A stretch of DNA of 64,000 bases from Fulvivirga sp. M361 (GTDB lineage Bacteria > Bacteroidota > Bacteroidia > Cytophagales > Cyclobacteriaceae). Position numbers and translations under genes: made by a program. Location of the stretch: positions 1-64,000 of the forward strand of contig NZ_VKDC01000023.1 in NCBI RefSeq assembly GCF_007097395.1, written 5' to 3'. How positions within the stretch are numbered: position 1 is the stretch's first letter; each line of letters opens with the position of its first letter. Below are positions 35,698 through 48,600 of the stretch, in pieces. A model generated the notes under the pieces. The model had not been told where the DNA came from. It searched no databases and saw only the letters and a list, made by a program, of their open reading frames with translations.

Positions 35698-37515
35698 ATG
35701 AAAAAAAGGCTTCTTCTTTTCCTGGTATTTATAAGTTCGTTCAGTTCAGAATTAATGGCACAAAAAGTCAAGTATAAGGACTTATATCCTCTACTTGAAT
35801 CCAGCCAGTATGAGCTGGCTATACCGCTGTTGAGAAATTACCTTACAGATGCAAAAGGTGCTCTTAATACAAATGCCAATGTACAACTGGCAGTTTATAT
35901 GGAGCAGCAGGCGATGAAAAGTGACGTATTGAAAGAACCTCAGACCGTAATACATTTTACAGACACAGCCATCACCTATTATCGGAAATCGCGTGGTTTG
36001 CTTACGGAAAAAGAGTTGAAAAAAAACGATACATATTATGCTCAATATGAAAGGAGAGATGTAAGGACAGGTAAGGTAGGCGTGAAGCTTTCTGATATAC
36101 AATACCAATGGGATAAAAAGATTGAGTCACTCACTCGTAGAAACACCTTGATTGTAGAGCTTCAAGGTTACCTTGAAAGAGCAGTAAGCGCTTATGCAAG
36201 GGCTCAGGAAGACTTTCAAAAAATTAAAAACGATTTTCCTACGGAAAAGGCGCTCTATTTAAAGGCGAGTGAAATATTGGAAGTAAAACTGGATAGCATT
36301 AATAAAAACGCAAACAAAGCTATTATCAATGCGGGTAAGGTTAAGACTGTTCTGGACGATATTGAAAAAGCCGGATATGACCCGATAATCAATCTGATGC
36401 CACTGGAAAGTTATGAAAAAGATGGTATCACTGCGGCTGATTTTACCTCTGATAAGATAGATCTTTGGGATTATGAGAAATGGATAGATTTAGTAGAAAA
36501 GGAAATCACAGAAAAAATATATCCACTGCGTGCAGAGCTTGTGACCTATGATGAAGCTTTAGTGAAGTTAAAAGATAGATTGATCAGTAGCTTTGTTGCC
36601 ACTGCAGATTTGATAAAAGGTCATGAAGATCTGGCGAAACGTTTAATGAAAATAGATCCTGATCCGCTTCCCATCCGTATTTTTGATGTTAAAGAAAGTG
36701 AAATAACTTACCTGTCCGAATTGATGATCCACAGCGATTATGAGGATAGTGTGGACCTGGACTACAGGGTAGCAGTATTGCAGAAAAAACTTGAGAAATT
36801 AAGTGCTTACGATAGTTTGGTTAAAAGCCTGGCCAATTTTAATTGGAAAGGAGAGTCGGAGTATTATCAACAATTCGTGTCAAATTCATTTGATGGGAAA
36901 GACGGGTTGGCACAGTTTGTTAGTGTTCAGGAAAGTTATACAAATGATGAGCTTAAGAAACAAAAAAATGAATTGGAAAGTATCACCGAACGGTCTAAAT
37001 GGTTGATTGATGAAGTAGACTCCATCCCGTTATTTGAAATTGATTCAATTATGCCAAATCTTACTACCCAATACTTGCCTATGGTTATAGAGCAAAATTT
37101 TACCACCGGATTGCGTTTAGTTTCTCCGGATTCTGTAAAAGGATATTTTTCACTGATCACAAAGTCTAAGGAGCCTAAGAGTAAGGTGTATTTTCAAGTT
37201 AGAAAAGAATATATGCAGGAAACTTACTTTACCGATTTAAAGGGTATTGTAACCAAGGATGACTCCGAGCAGGTTTTCCATTTGATGTTTTATGCACCTA
37301 TGCCTGAACAGGAAACTTACCTGGCTGACTTGTGTAAAGTCTACGCCTCAGACGGTCTGGCCTGGGAGACGAGCTTTGTTTTAGATACTTCACCTAAATC
37401 ACTTGAAGTAGGCAGCGACGGGAATGTGGTCATTGATTATGACCTTGAAAACTATCAAGGAGATAAAGCGTTACCCGATCAAATAGTATTTGATAAAAAG
37501 GGCAAGGTGCAGTAG
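35698..37515 (+). CDS. Exported protein of unknown function, helical with C-terminal beta region
   Basis: A 605-residue protein that I do not recognise. The ATG at 35698 (MKKRLLLFLVFISSFSSELM then AQ) gives the best signal peptide; another ATG lies three codons upstream. Residues about 25-90 look TPR-like (YPLLESSQYELAIPLLRNYL). The middle is mostly alpha-helical with coiled-coil tendency (about 130-430), and the last 100 residues (YMQETYFTDLKGIVTKDD onward) look beta-rich. No catalytic motif, lipobox or T9SS tail is present, so a periplasmic location is likely. It ends just before a strong shared terminator. Confidence 0.65.
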   Translation: MKKRLLLFLVFISSFSSELMAQKVKYKDLYPLLESSQYELAIPLLRNYLTDAKGALNTNANVQLAVYMEQQAMKSDVLKEPQTVIHFTDTAITYYRKSRGLLTEKELKKNDTYYAQYERRDVRTGKVGVKLSDIQYQWDKKIESLTRRNTLIVELQGYLERAVSAYARAQEDFQKIKNDFPTEKALYLKASEILEVKLDSINKNANKAIINAGKVKTVLDDIEKAGYDPIINLMPLESYEKDGITAADFTSDKIDLWDYEKWIDLVEKEITEKIYPLRAELVTYDEALVKLKDRLISSFVATADLIKGHEDLAKRLMKIDPDPLPIRIFDVKESEITYLSELMIHSDYEDSVDLDYRVAVLQKKLEKLSAYDSLVKSLANFNWKGESEYYQQFVSNSFDGKDGLAQFVSVQESYTNDELKKQKNELESITERSKWLIDEVDSIPLFEIDSIMPNLTTQYLPMVIEQNFTTGLRLVSPDSVKGYFSLITKSKEPKSKVYFQVRKEYMQETYFTDLKGIVTKDDSEQVFHLMFYAPMPEQETYLADLCKVYASDGLAWETSFVLDTSPKSLEVGSDGNVVIDYDLENYQGDKALPDQIVFDKKGKVQ

Positions 37516-37539
37516 TGGGATAGAGGGATTGTATTCAAT

Positions 37540-37587
37540 AAAAAAGGCTGGATTAATGATCAGGTAATGATTAATCCAACCTTTTTT
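37540..37587. terminator. Strong bidirectional terminator
   Basis: An 18-base arm (37540-37557) reading AAAAAAGGCTGGATTAAT pairs with 37570-37587 with one mismatch around a 12-base loop. The A-run on the left and T-run on the right make it a rho-independent terminator for both the exported protein gene on the plus strand and the small gene on the minus strand. Confidence 0.85.
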
Positions 37588-37612
37588 ACTCAAAGGTGTT
37601 TAAGAAAAAGTT

Positions 37613-38068
37613 CTAACCTATAAGTTTTTTCCAATCTTTAAATCTGAGATTAATACGGTTTTTCATGTATTCGTAATTATCCCATGTGTCTTTTACATGA
37701 TAAATGGAAGGTAGTTTCTTGACCAACTCTTCATCGTAATCAGTTCGGTATAATCCACCACCGTAATAGTAATATGTGAACATATTACCCTGTTTGTTGA
37801 ATAATTCATAACCCAGATAACCATCCCAAATCTCACTCAGAATAGTACATGAGATCTCTCTTCTTTTAAATCTGAAAATCTGTACCTCAGCCTCATCTTC
37901 AAAATACTCCGAATATAGATTGTTGTCTATAATCCAGCCTAAGTACATTCCTATATGGACGTAAGCCTGTTCTATTGGCAAGTTATCTGGAAAATTGCCA
38001 AGAAAGTGTGTCTTGGCATTGTCATAAATGGTTTTTTGGATTTCTGTTTTTTTGTCTACACTCATCAA
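37613..38068 (-). CDS. Small conserved-type cytoplasmic protein of unknown function
   Basis: A 151-residue protein without signal peptide. It has a compact, aromatic-rich, acidic/basic alternating sequence: YDNAKTHFLGNFPDNLPIEQ, AYVHIGMYLGWIIDNNLYS, then KDTWDNYEYMKNRINLRFKDW. This resembles an uncharacterised bacterial family (I recall a DUF7832-type domain, not verified) whose members sometimes sit beside polymorphic-toxin genes as possible immunity proteins. No toxin gene is visible here. The two adjacent ATG codons at 38068 and 38065 are both possible starts. It lies 36 bp after the SpmAB gene and may be read from the same transcript. Confidence 0.6.
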   Translation of the reverse strand: MMSVDKKTEIQKTIYDNAKTHFLGNFPDNLPIEQAYVHIGMYLGWIIDNNLYSEYFEDEAEVQIFRFKRREISCTILSEIWDGYLGYELFNKQGNMFTYYYYGGGLYRTDYDEELVKKLPSIYHVKDTWDNYEYMKNRINLRFKDWKKLIG

Positions 38069-38104
38069 AAGTTGTCTTTAGCTGCGAAATATAGGAATTC
38101 GGTC

Positions 38105-39337
38105 TTAATGAAAAAACATATAACCAAAAAATATTGCTGCAATTATGCCTGCCAGATCTGCTATCAAACCTGCTTTTACGGCGTATCGGATCTTTTTAAT
38201 ATTGACTGATCCAAAATATACAGTAAGTATGTAGAAGGTAGTCTCTGTAGCTCCTCTGAACATACTTGACAAGCGCCCTGTAAAAGAGTCAGCACCATAG
38301 GTTTTCATTGTTTCCACCATCATACCCTTGGCAGCGCCTCCACTCAATGGTTTCATAATAGCCGTGGGAAGCGCATCAATAAAATCAGTGTTAAAGCCGG
38401 TGGCGCCAACAATCATTTTAATGCCTTCTATAAGAAAGTCCATGGCACCGGATGCCCTGAATACTCCAATACCCACAAGTATAGCAATAAGGAAAGGAAT
38501 GATCTTCACCGCAATTTGAAAGCCTTCTTTTGCTCCGTCAATAAAAGTGTCGTAAAGGTTGATCTTATTCCGCAGGCCAAGCAGCAAAAAAGATATGATC
38601 AAAGAAAAAATAATAAGTGTACTGGCTACTGAAGAGACATGCTGTAATTCGGTTTGTGACAGTGTCGAAAAATAGTAAACTACGGCCGATATAAACAAGG
38701 TAAATCCACCCAAATAGCTTAAAATAATTTTATCGAACAGATTGATCTTTTGATAAATGGCGACTGTAATCAGGCCCACAAAACTGGAGCAGAAAGTAGC
38801 TAATAATAAAGGGACGAATACATCTGTCGGGTTGGCTGCTCCAAGTAGGGAACGATCCAGCATGATGGATATAGGTATGATGGTGAGTCCTGATGTGTTC
38901 AATACCAGGAACATGATCATACCGTTGGAAGCTGTGTCCTTGTCTGAGTTAAGTTCCTGCATTTCTTTCATGGCTTTTAGCCCTAACGGTGTGGCGGCAT
39001 TGTCAAGGCCTAATATGTTCGCCGAGAAGTTCATGATGATGGCCCCGTTGGCAGGATGGTCTTTTGGTATTTCGGGAAACAAGCGACTGAAAAAAGGTCC
39101 GATCAGTTTTGAAAGTATACGCACCATGCCACCTTCTTCCCCTATCTTCATTAGCCCTAACCATAATGACATAACTCCTGTCAAATAGAGCGATATTTCA
39201 AAGCCTGTTTTTGACATGTCAAAAGTGGAGGTAACAATGTCCGGAAATACATTTAAGTCCTTGAAAACTATTAATTTGATCAATGCAGTGACAAAAGCAA
39301 TAAGGAAAAACGCCAGCCATATATAATTCAGTACCAT
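38105..39337 (-). CDS. Fused SpmA-SpmB nucleoside-recognition (Gate) membrane protein
   Basis: A 410-residue membrane protein joining two Gate/nucleoside-recognition units. The first half (SpmA-like) carries MNFSANILGLDNAATPLGLKAMKEM, the second (SpmB-like) ALPTAIMKPLSGGAAKGMMVE and SMFRGATETTFYILTVYFGSVNIKK. In spore formers SpmA and SpmB are separate and act in spore-core dehydration; fused copies in non-sporulating Bacteroidota have no established function and may be transporters. Around nine or ten hydrophobic helices are evident. It is divergent from the giant surface protein gene, with 275 bp between their starts. Confidence 0.88.
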   Translation of the reverse strand: MVLNYIWLAFFLIAFVTALIKLIVFKDLNVFPDIVTSTFDMSKTGFEISLYLTGVMSLWLGLMKIGEEGGMVRILSKLIGPFFSRLFPEIPKDHPANGAIIMNFSANILGLDNAATPLGLKAMKEMQELNSDKDTASNGMIMFLVLNTSGLTIIPISIMLDRSLLGAANPTDVFVPLLLATFCSSFVGLITVAIYQKINLFDKIILSYLGGFTLFISAVVYYFSTLSQTELQHVSSVASTLIIFSLIISFLLLGLRNKINLYDTFIDGAKEGFQIAVKIIPFLIAILVGIGVFRASGAMDFLIEGIKMIVGATGFNTDFIDALPTAIMKPLSGGAAKGMMVETMKTYGADSFTGRLSSMFRGATETTFYILTVYFGSVNIKKIRYAVKAGLIADLAGIIAAIFFGYMFFH

Positions 39338-39612
39338 ATTCTTTAATTTCTACTTGTAAGTTGAGTAATTATGTCAGATTATTACAGTATTGTATTGATT
39401 ATGAGTAACTAATGTGGTAAAAGTAGGTTGTTATACGTAGAGAGAAATACGTTATTTTTCTTATAACCCAACAAAGATTTAATATAATTATTCATTTTTT
39501 TTAGAAGTATTGCGGTGGTTACGTTAATACAGTGCAGCAGATAAACTAAGGAGTTTAAACGACATAGCGAACCTAATTAAACAATTTTTGACATATCATG
39601 ATTATTTAATTG

Positions 39613-42600
39613 ATGAATATTATGTCATCTAGCATAAACAGTAGAACGAGTATGGAGATTTTTTTGAGTAAGAACCTGACAGCCATGTTAGGTACTTTTT
39701 TGATAATGACGTCGTATATGAGTGGTTGGGCCCAGACCGGTCCTGCTGGTGTGGGTAACTTTGATGGCTCCAATGGGCAAAAGGAAAATATCATTTGGTT
39801 AGATGCAAGTACACTGGGGCTAGCCGATGGGGCGGCTATTGCTACCTGGCCTGATTTAAGTGGTAATGGCAACGATTTAGTTCAACAAGGTGCTGATAAT
39901 ACACCCCTTTTTGAAACCAATGGCTTGTTCGGTGCTAATCATAATGTTGCCCTGTTTGATGGTACGGAACGTTATCTGACTTTACCAGACAATGCTGACT
40001 TGGATAACGCTTTGGGTGGAATAACGGTCATAGGTGTTATTTATAATCCGATACTTGATGGTGTGGCAAGAGCAATATATTCCAAACGAAATAGTTCTGG
40101 TTCTCAACAGACCTACAGTGCGTTTACGTTTTCATCGTCTCGTTTGAATTTCGATGTACATAATGGTGGTAACAGGCGTCTGGCTTCTACTATTGGTTTA
40201 AACACGGCTACAGACTATATATTTAGTAATAGATATTCAGGCACATTACAAGAAATTTATTTACAATCAGACGCTTCGGGGTCCAATAGCACTTCGGGAA
40301 ATATAAGTAACACTAATTCAAATTTAATTTTAGGAGCTTTAAACAATGATGATGGTAGATATTACAATGGCCACATAGCGGAGTTGATTTTTTACAGGGA
40401 AGCCCTTAATGATGGTGAGCGTTTGATTGTAGAAAATTACTTGAGCCAGAAATATGGTATCACTATAACCAATGACTTTTTTGGTACTGCTGCCGGATTT
40501 GATGCTGCTTTTGTGAACGATTTTATGGGAATAGGTACCGGAGATGGAACTAACAAGTTGGGCAGTTCAGGTTTTAGTGATGCTTTGCAGGTATCCGAAG
40601 CGAACGGGTCGCTCAATAGTGCGAATGAGTTTATCATGTTAGCCCATGATAACACAGTCCATGCAGATAATGTAACAGCGAATATAACTGACCCTGACAT
40701 CACCGATCGTTGGGCACGTAGTTGGTTTTTGGAAGCGACGGGAGATGTTTCTGTGGAAATGCGGTTCGATTTTGGTACGGCAGGTCTGGCACCGATAGGA
40801 AGTGCTTCTGATTATGTGTTATTATATCGGGCAACTACTGCTGATGATTATACCAGGGTCCTGGCAAGTACCTATGTGATCGAAAATGGAGACCAATTAG
40901 TGGTTGATCTGGGTAATTTGAGTATGCCATCAGGATATTATACAGTAGGAAGAGGTACGCAATTAGTTACGGATAATTGGTATTCTTTTCAATCCGGAAA
41001 TTGGAATGATCCTCTTACCTGGACCACCATTTCCAATGGTTCGCTTAGAGAACCAACTGGCGGAGGAGTGCCTCAACCAGGTGATAATGTGACGATTTTA
41101 TCGGGACGGACAGTCACAATGACCGATAACAACCGTGATGCCGTTACACTTACTGTCAATGGGAGACTGGATATCGAAAATACATCTGATCATAATTATT
41201 TTGCCATTTCCGGCAATGGTGTAATATCGATAAAAGGGGATGGGTCTTCTAATGATAACTTTCCAACAGGTAATACAACATTGTTCGCGGACTCTATAGT
41301 AGGAGGTACAGTAGAAATCCTAGGTGCAGGCCTGAATTTGGATAACAACCGGTCATTTAATAATGTAGAGATAAGTCTTGATAATGCGGCAAGTGTAGCC
41401 ACTTTACTGGCTGATTACAGTTTAAACGGTGACTTGACGGTATCCAATGGCATTTTACAGATCAATGATAATAGTGCGACTACGTCCTTGTCTATGACAA
41501 CTTACGGCACTGTTCAAATTGATGCTGCCGGAGAATTAAATGTTGGTACGGCTAATGTAAGGCATGAATTTAATTTTTATGGTGATTTTACGAATAACGG
41601 GCGTGCAGAATTTACAAATAGGAGTGTGCCAAACTATGGCGCTGAGGCTACAGATGGTATTATTGATGCCAATTTTTTGAGTGGTTCGAGTGATCAAACC
41701 ATAAATTGTAACGGTGTTACCAACTTTTATCGAATAGAAATTGATAAGGGGCTTGATCAGACTTACATTTTAGATATCAATGCGACTGTTGCAGCTAATT
41801 TCAACCTGTTTGGTCCGGCAGATTATGGACATTCCTCAGTGGCACAGTTGACTACAAATGAAAATAATTTAGGATTGTTAAGGGGAACTGTTCGTCTTAA
41901 TACGAATGTTGATGTTCCTGTGCTTAATAATACGGGTAACTACAATATTCCGGAATCGGCGCGACTATGGGTTAATGGGGGTTCGGCCGAAAAGCCAGGA
42001 GGTACAGCCATCGTGCCTTATGGTACAGTACAACTAAGTGCGGGAATTCTTAATGCGCCTGTGAACAGTGGGATTACTACGAGAGATAACGGCAATATCA
42101 TAGTAGAAGGAGGTACGATGACGGTTAACCAGATCAGAACATCAGTTCTTGGTGTAGAGAATATTGGTGGTTACACGCAAAGTGGTGGTACCGTCAATGT
42201 AACCGGCAATAACATTTCTACCAGCTATTATGTATTTAGTCTGACCTATCCCGGAAATACATTCAATATGTCGGGGGGTACGTTGAATGTTTCCGGTGCA
42301 CGTACGGGATCAAATACAGGAGGAATATTTATAGCCAGTAGCGAGAGCAATCAGAGTATAACAGGAGGTACGGTAGTCATGGAGATCAATAGGAACGACG
42401 ATTTCAAAGTGACCTCATTGTCTCCTTTTTGGAATGTGATCATGCGATATACATCAGGCACCGGAAACGAGGTAGATCTGATAAATGGTTCCTCAGGAAC
42501 AGGTGGAAACGTGACTACAATTAACACTCCTGATTTAAGAGTTCTTAACGACCTGATGATTGAAGATGGTATCACCTTTGATCATAATGGTTTTGATGTG

Positions 42601-45600
42601 GAAATAGCGAGTGACTTTATTATACAGTCCACGGGTGATTATGTATATGATGTGGCCAAACCGAATACAACGACAATCAACGGTACGGATAATTCGTTGT
42701 TATCATTTCAAAACAGGACGGGTGGCTCAGGTGATGAACAAGTGTTTTGGAACCTTATCATAAACAAGCCAACGAATAGAACCGTTTCACTTGCTTCAGG
42801 CAAAGGTTCACCCACTGGTTCAACTAATAATTTGATAAATATTGGTGGCGATGCATTCAAAGTTCTGAGTGGAACAGTTGACAACGGCCAACATAGTATA
42901 AGAGTATTCTCAGACTCGTTAGTGAACTATGATGTTCTTGGAGTGTATGATCCCGCTAATAACCAATCAAATGGTAACGATGATTTCATTAAGCTGACAG
43001 ATCAACCTATTACATTGGTAACCGCTGATACTAGTAGGTTCGGCAATGTTCGATTTAATAATAATAATGATATAGTAGAGTTGACAAGTGATGTATACAT
43101 AGAACGATTTCAATATCGCTTTGGAAGAATGAGATTGGGTGAGCATAATTTAAAAATTGATGCTCTAGACATAAACTTAAGGGCCGATAGGGCAGATTGG
43201 AATTCCTGTGGTGGATGTTTCTCTGTTGAAGACATGTTCATCACTAATGGACAAACTTCTGATGGAGGGTTAAGCCTGTATATTCCAGCTACTGGACTAG
43301 ACCCTGAGGATGGAGATGCTATTTTCAATTTTCCTTTTGGTACAGGTACAGATGGTTTAGATGCCGCATTAAGTGGTGGGAATTCAAAATACACACCTGC
43401 CCAGGTTACTATTAGTAGTGCAACTGATGACGGATATATCACTATCCGGCCAGCAGATAATACATTGGCTACAACCGCAGCTTCAGGAGGTGATATTTTG
43501 TCCTATTACTGGAGAGTGGACTTTGAAGGTTTTGCTACACTGCCTACAGTAGAATATCAATTTACCTATTATGATAATGATCTTGATGGATCTACTAATG
43601 AAGCTTCCTTCGTAGCCGGGAAGGTCTTAGAGGTTGACCCTTTCACACGGAACTTCGAAGATGATGGTATACCCGAAAATGAAGGAGTAGATGACGTAAA
43701 TAATATCTTAACTTTCAACGGGCCTGCAGACACAGGGTTCACATTGGAAGCAGCGAGCTATACCGCCGGGCAGTCAGGGAGGTTTGTAGGAGCGCCTACC
43801 ATTTATTATTCTACCACCGTTAATAATGGTAATGATACCAATTTTGGCAATCAGGATCGATGGAATCAGTCATCGCGATGGTCTACTGTAGGTCATTTCT
43901 CCGGTACTAATACAGGTACTTTCCCTCAAGCCGGTGATATCGCTATTATGGCTTTTGGATTATCGAACCCTACATCGACTGTAGATAATGTACAGCGGGC
44001 GCATTGGTTTTTTGTGAATGCCGATACTGAAGCGGCTAAGTTGATATTTTCAGAGACGGTTGAAAATTCAAATGGTGTCCTTGTTACTAATGATGAATCC
44101 TTTCAGCCTCAATTAATTATTCAAGCCAATAACGCTCATGATGTGACTTTTGGTACGGTAGAAGGTAATGGGTCTTTTAATGTTCAGCTAGATTGCAGTC
44201 CATGCAACATTAATCCTGCATCCTCAACAGTAATAAACGCCAATATCAATGGTGATTTCGGTCTTTTTGCCGATGAGACTTTCGCCAGGTTTGATTTTGA
44301 CCTATACTCCAATAATAATACCTCTGTATTTATGCCCTCTTCCTTTCCGGTTGTATTTCCTAATGTAAATATTAAAGGGCAGGGTGGCAATGGTAGAAGG
44401 TTGGTATTTCAAGATGATATTACAATCAAAAGAAATCTCACTATAAGGCAAGGAGCATTTTTAAGGTTAAGCAATACGGCTGCCGGAGACATTACAGTGG
44501 GTGGTGATTTGAATATGACGGTTAACGATGATGGTGATGAAGTGGAATTTCCACAGGATGGCCCCGGTCGCACGTTGACCATTGAGGGTGACATTAATAT
44601 GGATAATAATAACGATGAAATATCTGTACTTGATAATAATAGTGCAGCTGACATTACCATAAGCAGATTACGAGTAGGGGGGAATATAAATCAAAATACT
44701 GGACGGATTAATTTATATTCTGATGCCGGTGCAAACAGAGACCAGGTAGAATTAGAATTGTTTGGAACCACAAACGGTGTTTATACCAGGACCAACAATC
44801 CTGAGATGAGTTTGTATCGTTTGATAGTTAATAAAGGGTCTGACAAAACCACCACCTTTACCATCTCTGAGTCCTTTTCATTGAATGGAGAAACAGATGG
44901 TGCAAACAAAGCATTGGTATTGCAGAATGGTAGTTTAATTCTTAACGATGCCGGTATTAATATAGATCTTACAACAGGTGGAGATGATTTTACCATACCT
45001 GCTTCAAGTGGTCTTCAAGTTACCCAAGGGACGGTTAATGTTTCCGGAAATGATTCAGGAATAGCGTTGGATGGTTGTTTGATTATTGATGGTGGTACGG
45101 TTAACATGGACGATGCTGTGGGCAATGGTAATAATTATATTGAGTATTCAGCGTCAGGTAATGCCATATTAGAAATATCTTCGGGCACATTGAATGTAGG
45201 GTCTCAAATAAGACCGATTACCTCAGCCAACACCGGTATCCTAAAGTATAGACAAACAGGTGGAGATGTAAGAATAGGAACTCAGGCAGGACCTGAAAGT
45301 ACCAGGGGAATGCTACAGATCTATAATGTAGGCAGCGAATTTACCTATACAGGGGGAACACTAACCATTGAAAGACATCAAACTACACCTTCCATTGCGG
45401 CATTGTTTCTTGATCCGGACATATCTGATGTGACAGGGTCTAACATCACGATTTTTAACGGAAATACACCTGCCGGGCAGACAGATTTTAGAATTAACTC
45501 GACCATAGCGCTGGAGAACCTGACCATAAACGGCACAAACTCTCCTTCTGCAAATTTGAATATCAATACACTTACGATAAACAACCAATTATCGATAGCC

Positions 45601-48600
45601 GCAAATGCTACGTTAAACGGTAGTGGCTTAACACTGACGGTGGGTGGTGATTTCGTAAATAACGGTGCCTACGATGCTCAAGGCAATGAAACTATCTTTA
45701 ATACGAGTACTAATCAGAGCATTAGCGGAAGTGGTACCAATACGTTCTTCAGGTTTACAAAACAGGGTTCAGGTACCTTGAGTTTGACAAATTCAATTGA
45801 TGTAGCAGACCTATTTACTATTTCGGAAGGCGTCCTCGATGACAATGGTTCCAGTATAAATCTGGCTGCTGATGCCGTAATAGATGGCACTCATATAAGT
45901 GTTGGTGGATTGGGGTTAGTATTTGCAGGGGCTTCAAATCAAGAGTTGAGAAGAAGTGCTTCAGGTACAGGTACAGTTGGTGTTATATCTGTTAACAACT
46001 CTAATGGAGTGACTGTGCCGGATGGCAATGGCTACAATTTTAATATTAATGGTGGGCTGAGACTGGAAAGTGGTGTATTTAGTGTAGGAGGTGCTTCTAT
46101 ATTGTTCGGAATAAATGCAGGCATCACACCGGTAAATCCCTTTTCAGTTACTAATATGATCCAAACGAATAGTTCGTTTGTAGATAGTGGTATTGGTAAG
46201 CAATTTGCAGCAGGTTTTAGCACAGATTTTACCTTTCCTGTTGGTCAATCATTTTATACACCGGTTTCTTTTGACTTTGGTACGCCTGGCAACACATTCG
46301 GCAGTTCAAACGGTACTATTACTGTCCGTCCGGCCAATGAATTTCATCCTACAATAAATGATGGTATCAATACATTAACGACTGGTGATGTCAACAACGT
46401 TTTGCAATATTATTGGACTGTTATGGCGAGCGGAGTGACCGGCTTAACGGCAGATATGAGTTTTGGTTATGATAATTCTCAAGCCTTGGCAAATCAGCCA
46501 GGAATCAACTTTGAAGAGAATGATTACATCGCCGCACGGATCCTTTCTTTTAACAATCCTACTGATGAGATCAATAAATTTGATGTTACATCTGTTGATG
46601 AGGTGAATGATATAATCACCTTTAATTTTGGGATGGCCACTGACAATGGCATCACCGGTGACTATTTTGCCGGGCTCGATGATGCTATTCCTGATAATGT
46701 AGTTACTTATACAGCTGTTAGCGGTGGTGGAGATGTGGATCAGCAGGTTTATGATATACCACTGCCTAATGGAGCCGGATCACCCCCCAGTGGTGCGGTG
46801 GTCATTGTACCATCAGGTAATACCCTACGATTGAATGTAGATAACATTCGTTTTTATCGGACTGAAATTCAGTCAGGTGGTATATTGGAAGTGGATAATA
46901 CAACTAATCATCGATTGGGTGAATTATCAGGTACGGGAACGCTTCGTATTACGAGCGATGGTATCAATGCTAATTTACCTGCCTTTTCAGGTAATTTTTT
47001 AAGTTGTTCAGGAGGTTCTTTGGAATATGCAGGTACCGGTAGCTACAGCGTTATGTCAGGCATTACCACCCTTAGAAGTCTTAGTATAACGGGGAGTGGC
47101 AACCGTAGTTTAGCTAATAACAACATTACAATCTGTGAAGATTTTACATTAGACGGCCCTACATTTGAAAATGTGAATAACAGGATCATCATTGTATCTA
47201 ATGACCTTAATGTGTCTAATGGTACTTTCAACAGTAACAATGGAATCATTGTGGTTCGTAATGATTTGAATGTGAATGGAGGGGTCTATAATGGTAACAC
47301 GGGAGGAATAACTTCTGTGACCAATAATTTAAACCTGACCTCAGGTAATTTTAATGTCGGTACTTCAACCATTAATCTTTTAGGAAACATGTCTCGTACC
47401 TCAGCTGTTTTTGATGGAGGTTCCGGAATAGGTAGGGTGAATTTCCTCGGTTCAACTTCACAACAACTGACAGGTGATTTCACTAGTTCAAATTCTTTTC
47501 ATAGGCTCTTAATTAACAACCCTGCGGGTATGGCTGTTAGTGGTGGAAATGTTGAAGTGGAGAATCTGGTTTTCCTTACTTCAGGGGTGATTACCATGGG
47601 AGGTGGTAGCTACATACAAATGGGGGCTTCAGCTAATTTTAGTCCACCAACCGGTCAGGTTAATTCTTATGTTAATGGACAAATAAGAAAGGTTATTTCA
47701 GGTTCGAGTTTCAACTTTCCAACAGGAAGCACTACCTTTTGGCGACCATCCAGTGTTAGTGCTGTTTCTACGGGAGGCCTTACATGGGAGGCTCAATACT
47801 TTGAAACAGCTGCTACTACCAAAGCAGTGGTGGACAATTTAACCCCAACAGATGTGGCAAACATTGCTACCCTTTCCAGTGGCGAACATTGGGTGATCTC
47901 CGATGGAAATGTTGCACCCTCCGGTGTTACTGCAAGGGTAGGACTGAGCTGGGGGATGGCTAGTGATGTATCAGCTACCTCTTCAGAGAGAGAAGAACTT
48001 GAAGTTATGGTTTGGAACGATGGGTTAACTTCCTGGGATAACCTTGGCGGTACAAGCTTCAGCGGAGGTCATACACAGTCCGCAGGTACTTTTTCGGCTA
48101 TATCTACAGTAGGTTTTAGCGAGCAAATATTTACCCTTGGTTCCGGAGATGCAGCCAACCCTCTTCCTATTACTTTGACTTCCTTTACGGGCAAAACTGT
48201 AAGTAATGATAATCATCTCGAATGGGAAACAGCTTCTGAAATAAATAACGATTATTTTGAAGTTCAACGCTCACCGGATGGTATTACTTATTCTACCTTA
48301 AAAGTGATCGATGGACAGGGGACAACTGAACAGGCCACCAGGTATAAGTTCATAGATATTAACCCATTGCCTGGATTGAGTTATTACCGTTTGAAGCAAG
48401 TGGATATTGATGGTGCTGAGACTGTTTTTAATGAAACACGTTTTATAGTGAAACTTTCTATTTCTTCTGGTAGTAAAAAGCTTTCCTTTAGCACTTACCC
48501 TAATCCTACAACCGAGGACAACATAAATATTAAGTTGGAGGCAGATCAAAACAGTTCTTTACTAATACAAATGTATGATCTGAACGGAAGGGTTCTCTAT

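Noticed and set aside
42351-47483. Many open frames antisense to the giant surface gene
   Set aside because: They follow from the codon bias of the Asn/Gly/Thr-rich repeats on the other strand; none shows a recognisable protein pattern.
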